Of a stretch of 22,801 bases of DNA, positions 7,706 through 14,557 are shown in pieces; within the stretch, counting starts at the first letter, position 1; every line of letters begins with the position of its first letter. Where the stretch lies: contig NW_004457538.1 of the NCBI RefSeq assembly GCF_000313135.1, positions 216,947-239,747 on the forward strand, given 5' to 3'. A program made the translations under genes and the position numbers. Under the pieces are notes generated by a model. That model did no database searches. It was not told the origin of the DNA and saw only the letters and a list, made by a program, of their open reading frames with translations. This DNA is from Acanthamoeba castellanii str. Neff (taxonomy: Eukaryota > Discosea > Longamoebia > Acanthamoebidae).

Positions 7706-9772
7706 ATGAACCACTACACGACGCTTGCCGCGGCTGCTGAAGAGGAGGAGGACGTGGGCACGTCGTGTTCCATCTGCTTTCTCGCCTTCAGCGAGAGCGA
7801 GGCCGACCGCGTGCCGCGTCTGCTCAAGTGCGGCCACTCCTTTTGCACCGCGTTCCTCACACACCTCCTTGATGCCTCCACCCCCGCCCCCGCCCCCACC
7901 AACCCCGAACCGAAGGAGCCACGAGCCACGAGTCTGCGGTGCCCCAAGTGCCGCACGATGACGCGTGTTCTTCTGGTCGACGGCGAGGCGGCGGGCGTGA
8001 AGGGCCTGCCACGCAACTTTGACCTCATCGATCTCCTCTACTCCTCGGCGGCTCTGAGGCAGCCGCGGCCGACTGGAAAGGCCTCGGCGCTCAAGTGCGC
8101 CAACTGCAGCCAACCGGCGGAGAAGTTCTGCGAGCAGTGTGGCGGCGCCCACCTGTGCGTGTCGTGCGATCACCAGATCCACGCGTTCCCTGCGCTGCGG
8201 AGCCACACGCGTGTGGCGTCAACCCACGCGCCCGAGCCGCGCCCCGCATGCGAGCACCACCAGGCCAAGAAGGTGGAGATGTGGTGCGAGCGCGACGGCG
8301 TGGCCGTGTGCGTGGTGTGCCTCTTGGCCGGACCGCACAAGGGCCACGACGCCGTCACCATCGAGGCGGCCGAGGAGCGAGTGCGCGAGGCCGCGCGAGT
8401 CGAGCTGGCCCAGGTCGAGGCCGCCATGGGCGAGGTCGAGGCCGCCATGGAGGGCCAGGCGGCGCGCGAGGCCGGCGAACAGGAGAGCGTGCGCGAGGCG
8501 CGTGCGGCCATCGAGCAGCACTTTGACCAGATGCGCGAGGCCGTGGCGCAGCGCGAGAGGGCGCTCGGCGCCGAGGTGGACGAGTGGGAGCGCGCGAGGG
8601 CAGAAGTGGCGGCCGAGCGGCGGGTCGAGCTGGCAGAGGCCCAGACGCGACTGGCGGCAGCCGGGAAGGCCCTCCAGCAGCAGCAGCAGCAGCGCGGCGG
8701 GCTCGGTCGGTCAGCCACTTGGGGCGATTCGGCGGCAGCCTGCCAGGCGGCGAGGACTGCGGCGGCGGTGAGTGGAACGCAGGCGAGCAGCAGCAGCATC
8801 GCATTCGCAAGCGAAGACACGTGGGTCCAGGTGGTGTGCTCCTCGGGTCGCCTGGAGCGGCCCATGGCTGCCGCCGCTGCCCGTGGTGTTCTGCTGGACG
8901 ACACTGCCGGCATGCCAGGGACCCAGCGCACTCTCGGTTCGGGTGATCAGTTGGGAAGCCCATGTGGCGTGGCGGTCGACGTGGCGGCGGGCCACATCGT
9001 CGTGGCCGACTGCGGCAGTCGACAGGTGCACCTGCGCCGCGCCGACGACGGGTCGTGCGTTCGCACCTTGGAAGCCCCCGGTTCGGCCCAGCTACGGTGG
9101 CCCTGGGGCGTGGCGGTCGACGCGGCGGAGGGCCACATCGTCGTGACCGACCACGGCAACCACCGGGTGCACGTGTGGCGCGCCGGTGACGGGACCTTCG
9201 TGCGCACCTTCGGCTCTCGCGGTTCCGGCCCCGCCCAGTTCCAATGCCCGCGCGGCGTGGCGGTCGACGAGGCGGCGGGCCACATCTTCGTGGCCGACCA
9301 CTTCAACCATCGGGTGCAGGTGTGGCACGCCACCGACGGGTCCTTCCTTGGCTCGTTCGGCTCCGAGGGTGTTGGCCCCGGCCAGTTTCAACAGCCCACG
9401 GGCGTCGCGGTCGACGCAGCGACGGGCAACGTCATCGTGGCCGACTCGGGCAACCATCGGGTGCAGGTGTGGCGCGCCGGTGACGGGTCCTTCGTGCGCA
9501 CCTTCGGCTCCCGCGGTCGTGGCCGTGGTCAGTTCATGTGCCCCGAGGGCGTGGCGGTCGACGCGGCGACGGGCAACATCATCGTGGCCGATTGGGGCAA
9601 CCACCGGGTGCAGGTGTGGCGCGCCGACGGGGCCTACCTGCGCGCCTTCGGCTCTGCGGGTGCCGGCCCCGCCCAGTTCAACTCCCCTCTGGCTGTAGCG
9701 GTCGACCCAGCGACGGGCCACGTCGTGGTGGTCGACAGCGGCAACAAACGGGTTCAGGTGTGGTGTCAATAA
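7706..9772 (+). CDS. TRIM-NHL-like protein (RING variant, two B-boxes, coiled coil, six NHL repeats)
   Basis: 688 residues in one uninterrupted exon, unlike its intron-rich neighbours. RING finger at about residues 21-82: ligands C21, C24, C42, H44, C47, C79, C82 are present, but the sixth position is F50 instead of Cys. B-box 1-like zinc finger at about 131-170 (CANC, CEQCGGAHLCVSC, H, H); B-box 2 at about 182-214 (CEHH, CERD, CVVC, HKGH). A coiled coil follows at about 220-350 (EAAEERVREAARVELAQVE), then a Gln/Ser/Ala-rich linker. From about 412 to the end are six NHL repeats (GVAVD, HIVVAD, NHRVQVWRA, FVRTFGS), enough for a closed six-bladed propeller. In animals TRIM-NHL proteins are E3 ligases and/or RNA-binding regulators. 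Ligase activity here is uncertain because of F50. ATG at 7706 follows AGGAGAGGAG and starts a sensible N-terminus. Confidence 0.9.
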   Translation: MNHYTTLAAAAEEEEDVGTSCSICFLAFSESEADRVPRLLKCGHSFCTAFLTHLLDASTPAPAPTNPEPKEPRATSLRCPKCRTMTRVLLVDGEAAGVKGLPRNFDLIDLLYSSAALRQPRPTGKASALKCANCSQPAEKFCEQCGGAHLCVSCDHQIHAFPALRSHTRVASTHAPEPRPACEHHQAKKVEMWCERDGVAVCVVCLLAGPHKGHDAVTIEAAEERVREAARVELAQVEAAMGEVEAAMEGQAAREAGEQESVREARAAIEQHFDQMREAVAQRERALGAEVDEWERARAEVAAERRVELAEAQTRLAAAGKALQQQQQQRGGLGRSATWGDSAAACQAARTAAAVSGTQASSSSIAFASEDTWVQVVCSSGRLERPMAAAAARGVLLDDTAGMPGTQRTLGSGDQLGSPCGVAVDVAAGHIVVADCGSRQVHLRRADDGSCVRTLEAPGSAQLRWPWGVAVDAAEGHIVVTDHGNHRVHVWRAGDGTFVRTFGSRGSGPAQFQCPRGVAVDEAAGHIFVADHFNHRVQVWHATDGSFLGSFGSEGVGPGQFQQPTGVAVDAATGNVIVADSGNHRVQVWRAGDGSFVRTFGSRGRGRGQFMCPEGVAVDAATGNIIVADWGNHRVQVWRADGAYLRAFGSAGAGPAQFNSPLAVAVDPATGHVVVVDSGNKRVQVWCQ
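8969..9772 (+). repeat. ~147-bp tandem repeat coding NHL blades
   Basis: The motif GTGGCGGTCGAC or a one-base variant recurs at 8969, 9110, 9257, 9404, 9551 and 9695, giving spacings of 141, 147, 147, 147 and 144 bp. Blades 3-5 are similar at the DNA level, including third codon positions, which points to recent internal duplication or homogenisation. Confidence 0.88.
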
Positions 9773-9842
9773 CAGGAACATCTTCTTCATTCAAGTCAAG
9801 ATGTTGACAATGCAGTCCTTTCTTTCTTCTTCTTTCTTTCTT

Positions 9843-12057
9843 TCAAGACGAGGCGCTGCCGCTGATGGGGACGATGGGCTGGTGGACGTGCATGAGCCGC
9901 TCCATCAGGTGCTGGTCCTCGGCCCGGACGGCGCTCAGGTTGCCCTGCGTACGGACCACACAACAAAAAAAGTGAACGTCAGCCACGCATGCGACAGGCG
10001 GAGTGGTGTGGAGTGTGCAATGGAGGAGAGGAAGCGTACGTCGCGCAGGAGGCCGCAGCTGAGGACCTCGTCGTTGCGGTGGACGCTGCCGAACTCCTTG
10101 CCCTGTCGGGCGTAGGTGATGAGGTTGAAGTAGTCCTCGCCCGCGTAGTCCCGCACGTTCTCCACCAGCACCGCGCCGCCATCCACCCCGCGCGCAAACA
10201 CGTCCGCCAGCGAACCGAAGCCCTCCGTCGAATCTGGTGGTGCACATCAGATGCACCACGTCAACATCGACATACTGTCAAAAACCAAAAGAAACGCATA
10301 GCACGCAGGTACCGTTGTGCACGTTGATGCCCTCGAGCAGCTGCTTCTCGATGAGGCCGCTCAGTTCGTGGGACGAACTATTGTGTTCGCAACAACCATG
10401 TGTGAGTGAGCGCATCATCATCATGATGACCTTGATGGAGCACGTATGGCTAGGGGGCTACCTTGGGGAGTACTCCTTCCGCAAGAGCACTTTGAGGTCG
10501 CACACGCGCTGCGTTTCCCGCATTGATGTGGGTCCGCCCGTCTCGGCTCCTTGATTTTATCGATATATAGATATAAAGGTAAATATATGTTGGTAAGATG
10601 TGCATGTGTTTATATTCAGATATATACCATTACACGCCGGAGGAGTGTGTACCTGAGGGAGCGACGTCCATGGCGGGAGGAGGAGCCTCAGCGAGCGGGA
10701 TGGCCTGCGATGGCGGCAGCACCGCCGCAGTGCCCGCTCCGCTCTCAGCGGGCGGGGCCCGTTCGAGCACATCTGGCATCTCCGTCTCCTCCGCCGCACT
10801 CACAGTCCCGGTGGGGGTGGTCTCCGCCGCGGCCTCTTCTGTGTCGAGCTTCGCCTTCTTGGCCGGCGGCTCCTCCAGCGGCAGCGGCAGCTCGTTGGGC
10901 GTCAGCGTCTCCTCCAGCTTCCGCTTCTCGGGCGCCTTCGCTTCGGCCTCTTCCTCCACCATCGGTTCGTTGGCTCGGGCGGCCTCGACCAGCGCCTCGT
11001 GCGAGGGCGCCGGCACCGGCGGAATCGCGGCCGCCGCCGTAGCCTCAATTCTCTGGGTCTCCGCCTCGGGCGACGCCGCGGCCGCCGCCGCCGGCTGGAC
11101 GGCCGTGGGCAGCTGCTCNNNNNNNNNNNNNNNNNNNNNATGGCGCCGATGGTCGGGTGGAGTACGGGCAGCGAGGCGTCCTTGGCCATCGTCACGGCGG
11201 CCGACGGCAGCCTCGACTCGTCGACGATGATCGGCGCCGAGCCCGCCGCGGTGAGGTCCTCGGCCGCGGTGGGCGCCTCCAGCTCGGCCTTTCTGCCTTC
11301 GTCGATGGAGGCCGCTACGCGCGTAGTGGTTGGTCGACAGTAAAAGAAGGTGAGCTCAACAAGAAAGAAAGAAAGAAAAAGGCGGAGAAGGGGGTGAAGT
11401 GGTCTACGCGTACTGCGCGGGGAGGCCTTGGCCTTGGCGGCCTCTTCGGACTCGGCCAGGGGGCGGTTGCCCGGGTGCAGCACAAACTCGGGCCGCAGCG
11501 GCAGCGCCTGCCCACAGCCACCAACAGACCACGTGGGAACAGGAAAGAAAGAAAGAAAGGAAGGAAGGGGGGCGGTACCTCGTTGGCCTCGATGGACTCT
11601 CGTACCCACCGCTCCATCACGATGGGAATTCCCTGTGATTTGTCGCCCAAGTCCAGGTTTTTGGAATGTTAGCCGACAAACAAGAAATTAGTCCTGTAAC
11701 TTTAGGAATTGTTGAGGGGAGGGGCTATACGTTGGCGAGGGCCTTCTCCACCTTAGTGGACCTGCTGTTGAAGTCGTCCAGGGTCGACACCAGATGGGTG
11801 ACCTGGAATAAAATAAAAAACAGTCAACAAAACCTGCAGAACGAGCCCTAAAAAGGGTGCGCGGCTCGTGGAGGAGGAGGAGGAGATAGCAGTACTGCTT
11901 TGGTGACCGAGGCCTTGACGTCGCCGGCGTTGCGTCGTATGAGGGAGGTGATGGCGGCGTGCGACTCGGTGAACTTGCCCGAGATGGCGAAGACCAGCCC
12001 CGCGAACGCGTCTGTGTCGGCAAACGCCCCTCCATTCTCCTGCACTGGACTGCTCAT
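9843..12057 (-). CDS. BRCT-domain nuclear protein, C-terminal region unrecognised
   Basis: Nine exons in coding order: 12057-11896, 11802-11731, 11632-11579, 11507-11414, 11314-10653 (contains the N gap), 10549-10462, 10377-10313, 10233-10040, 9944-9843; about 497 residues. The N-terminus carries one BRCT domain across exons 1-3: GLVFAISGKF, VTHLVSTLDDF, KVEKALAN, GIPIVMERWVRESI, with the hallmark Trp. BRCT domains bind phosphopeptides or DNA-damage partners in the nucleus. The middle is Ala/Pro/Glu-rich and holds a likely nuclear signal PAKKAKLD. The C-terminal ~130 residues (RETQRVCDLKVLL, GLIEKQLLEGINVHNG, DVFARGVDGGAVLVENV, NLITYARQGKEFGSV) look globular but I do not recognise them. It converges on the TRIM-NHL gene with only 70 bp between stop codons. 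The BRCT call is firm; the role (repair, checkpoint, transcription) is open. Confidence 0.82.
11119..11139. other. Assembly gap (21 N) inside BRCT-protein exon 5
   Basis: Run of 21 N in a Pro/Ala-rich coding stretch. The frames on its two sides do not agree at a length of 21; a true gap length of 1 modulo 3 (19, 22, 25 and so on) would join them. Confidence 0.97.
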
Positions 12058-12570
12058 CGTTCGTCTTCGTTTTGCTTCGCTCCTTCTCCCTCTTCTTCTT
12101 CTTCTTCTGAACTGTCTGCCTTCTTTTTCTTCGACCTTTTGCGTGGTGTTGAACGTTCGAGAGCGAGATGGCGAAATGGTGGTAGCTCCCGCGCAGGTCG
12201 CAATTCGCCTTGTGGTGAAGGAAGAAAAGGAAGGTTGCCGTTAGGCGATCTGTGGGATGAGGCCTCGAGTTGTCCCGCATGCTGGGGGCTGGGCCGAGGG
12301 GAGATCCCGCCCAAACGTGCCGGGGCTCTGCCACCGGGTCGCCCGGCCCAACGTCAAGAACAGCGTTGGCCGGCGAAATTTCAGTGAGGTTCAAAACACG
12401 CGAAATTTGAAAAATGTAGGCAAAAATAAATCGAACAGAACAAGAAGGCGAGACGGACAGGAAGTGGGTTCAAAGAGCTGGTGATGGTGCTGCTTTATTC
12501 CCTCCCGGCACGGATGGGATCAGTCGTCTTGGAGCGTAGGTGGTGGGTGGAGGTGCCTTTGTAGCGCCCT
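12058..12570. promoter_or_regulatory. Spacer: 5' region of BRCT gene, 3' region of eEF1B gene
   Basis: 513 bp with the 5' flank of the BRCT gene (near 12058) and the 3' UTR of the eEF1B gene (near 12570), both transcribed leftward. 12085-12140 on the minus strand is purine-rich (GAAGAAGAAGAAGAGGGAGA). An open frame without ATG covers 12314-12054 and overlaps the start codon as ATGA; I take it as UTR. No TATA box or other clear element is seen. Confidence 0.45.
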
Positions 12571-13511
12571 TTACACCTTGGTGAAGGAGGCAATGTCGAC
12601 GGACTGCACAAGTTCCTCGTGCGCCATGATGCCCTCCTCAATATCCTCAGTGAACACCTGCGCGTAGTGAACACGAACGGTTAGGACCCACGTAAAATCA
12701 AATTATTGGACAATCGCGAGAATGAAGAGCGATTAGAGCGCGCGGCGTGAAGAAAGAGGAGCGCACCTTGTCGTCAACGACGACGCAGCTGATCTGAAGC
12801 TTCTTCACGCCGTAGGCGATGTCGACGAACTTGGAGGGACCCCAGGTAAGACCGTCGAGGGTGATGGCCCTCACGACCTTCTCCATTTCGTTCAGGTCAG
12901 TGTCGTCACCGAGAGGCTTGACGTCGAAGATGCTGCACATCGCGAGCAGGTTCAAAATCAGTGATAGCGCAAATTAAATCAGAGAATGCGTGATTAAAGG
13001 CGAAAGGTGATGTAGCGACACTCGTAGTCCGGCTCACAATGAGGATATGAGTCGGCGAATGTTGCCGCGTTACTTTAGCAAATTTACCGTGACGAAGACA
13101 CAGGAGCGTAGGATGCGCTGCCATGGCTTCGATATTTTGCTTCAAAGCGCTACTCGAGAAATTTTGATTTCAAATTTGCGAGTAGCGGTGCGATTGAACG
13201 AACAAAGAGAGGGGTATGTGGGGGGGATCGTACATGTTGGACCTCTGAATCTCCTCAACCTTCTTCTTGCTCTTCTTCTCGTCCTCGCGCCTCTTCTTCT
13301 CGGCAGCGAGCTCCTCCTCATCGACGCCTCCGAAAAGGTCGTCCTCATCCACCTCCTCCTCGGCCTTCTTGGCGGCGGGCGCCTCCTTGACGGGGGCAGC
13401 GGAGGGCTTGGTCTCAGTCTGGGCGGGGGCGGCAGCCTCGACGGTGACGGCCTCGCTCAGGTAATCGATACCGCGGAGGGCAGCATAGTAGATAACCGTG
13501 TTGAGGGCCAT
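12571..13511 (-). CDS. Elongation factor eEF1B beta/delta-type guanine-exchange subunit
   Basis: Catalyses GDP-GTP exchange on eEF1A during translation elongation in the cytosol. Exons in coding order: 13511-13234, 12932-12767, 12657-12571; 176 residues. From the C-terminus back: exchange domain with [46 protein letters not shown] and the diagnostic end [12 protein letters not shown]. Before it lie a Lys/Glu-rich helix ([18 protein letters not shown]) and the acidic motif [13 protein letters not shown] seen in eEF1B. The N-terminal part is short: about 30 residues ([18 protein letters not shown]) and an Ala/Pro/Lys linker, where animal eEF1B beta (about 225 residues) has a GST-C-like helical domain. 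Either the domain is reduced or a 5' exon has been missed. Intron phases agree with the frame. Identification is secure; beta versus delta naming is not. Confidence 0.94.
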
Positions 13512-13798
13512 TTCGGGAAGGGAGATGTGAGAGCTGATGGGATTGCGAGCTGCAGAGGCAAAGGCGAAGACGCACCGCGGAGGCCGCTGACCGCCCCGGA
13601 GAAATACAAGAACGCCACCTTAACCTCAGCAAGGTGGTCGGTTTTTGGCAGGTTTTTGGCCCCGTAAAAAAAAAAAAAAAAACTGTTGGCGTTCCCCGCG
13701 TCGTTACTGTGTTTTGCCGCGCACCGCACGTACAACACACACACACACAACACACCACACACACACACAAATCGCACGTGCCCGCACATACCACGGAG
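13512..13798. promoter_or_regulatory. 5' flank of eEF1B gene with A17 and CA tracts
   Basis: Upstream region of the eEF1B gene (and possibly of the weak plus-strand gene to the right). It holds a run of 17 A at 13666-13682 and CA-rich simple sequence at about 13735-13770. The minus strand has a pyrimidine-rich CTCTGCAG just upstream of the eEF1B start (near 13550), compatible with a 5' UTR intron acceptor. Confidence 0.45.
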
Positions 13799-14516
13799 GG
13801 TGTCCAAGAAGCGGCGTCCACAGCCTTTCTCAAGATCGAGGACGAAGGGGTCCCTTCCGTCGACGTAGTACTACTGTGGGATCGCGAATCACGACTCGAC
13901 CTGCTCACACCCGGGTGCATACCAAGGTAGTCGCATCACCGCTACAATCACTATTGTTTTGTGCCACCAGCTCCCCACGAGACTAGTTCTGACCTTGGGA
14001 GGCGGCGCGTCATGGCAGCCATGCCCACCGAGTACGATTTCGCTCTCGCTCAACAACAACAGCAACATCCAGACCAGCACCAGAAGGAGAAGGCAGTGAT
14101 CCTTTCGTGCGGCTGTTATGCGACAGCACGCACGTGGATCACTGCCGATTGGAGAAGAAAATGAGCAACCGACAATACCACGCGTCTATGTTGGGCGTGC
14201 GGTGAGTGGCCAAGTAGCACCTGGAACAACAGAAGAGCGGCAACGAGGGGCAAAGACCGGTTCAAGGTGCCGCGTCACAACCTCCACACCCGCGTTTGGC
14301 CAAACGCACACGCGCCACCGCACACGCTCCGCCGCACACACAGAACCCAACCCGCCGGGCTTCATCACGCACACGATTCACCGAGAGGCTGCTTACCCCG
14401 CCCGCGTGGGAGTACATCCGTCAGCGTATTCTCCAAGTACACCACCCGGATCATAGGATAGGCATGCCACACACACACACCAGATGTGCACCACGCCAGA
14501 TGGGACTCCTTTTTGA
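13799..14516 (+). CDS. Hypothetical multi-exon gene (5' end unresolved)
   Basis: Proposed from protein-like segments that join in frame across GT-AG sites: 13799-13926 (STAFLKIEDEGVPSVDVVLL, WDRESRLDLLTP), 13987-14031 (SDLGRRRVMAAMPT), 14097-14201 (DPFVRLLCDSTHVDHCRLEK, MSNRQYHASMLGVR), 14388-14436 (LLTPPAWEYIRQRILQ), 14484-14516 (MCTTPDGTPF, stop). Phases agree at all four joins. No start codon fits before 13799, so either a 5' exon is missed, the gene starts at the ATG at 14012, or this is a remnant. It would end 41 bp from the stop of the next gene, in convergent orientation. No domain recognised and no function proposed. The minus strand of 13790-13920 is also open but Ser-rich and less protein-like. 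Confidence 0.33.
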
Positions 14517-14557
14517 ACACAAAACTTTGTTATAAAATGAACCTTGCAATAGAACCG

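Noticed and set aside
9092..9790. Minus-strand open frame of 232 codons over the NHL region
   Set aside because: Antisense shadow of a GC-rich tandem repeat; the plus-strand NHL motifs explain the sequence.
12054..12314. Upstream open frame with Lys- and Glu-rich end that overlaps the BRCT start as ATGA
   Set aside because: No ATG start and composition follows simple purine-rich sequence; best read as 5' UTR, though an upstream coding exon is not excluded.
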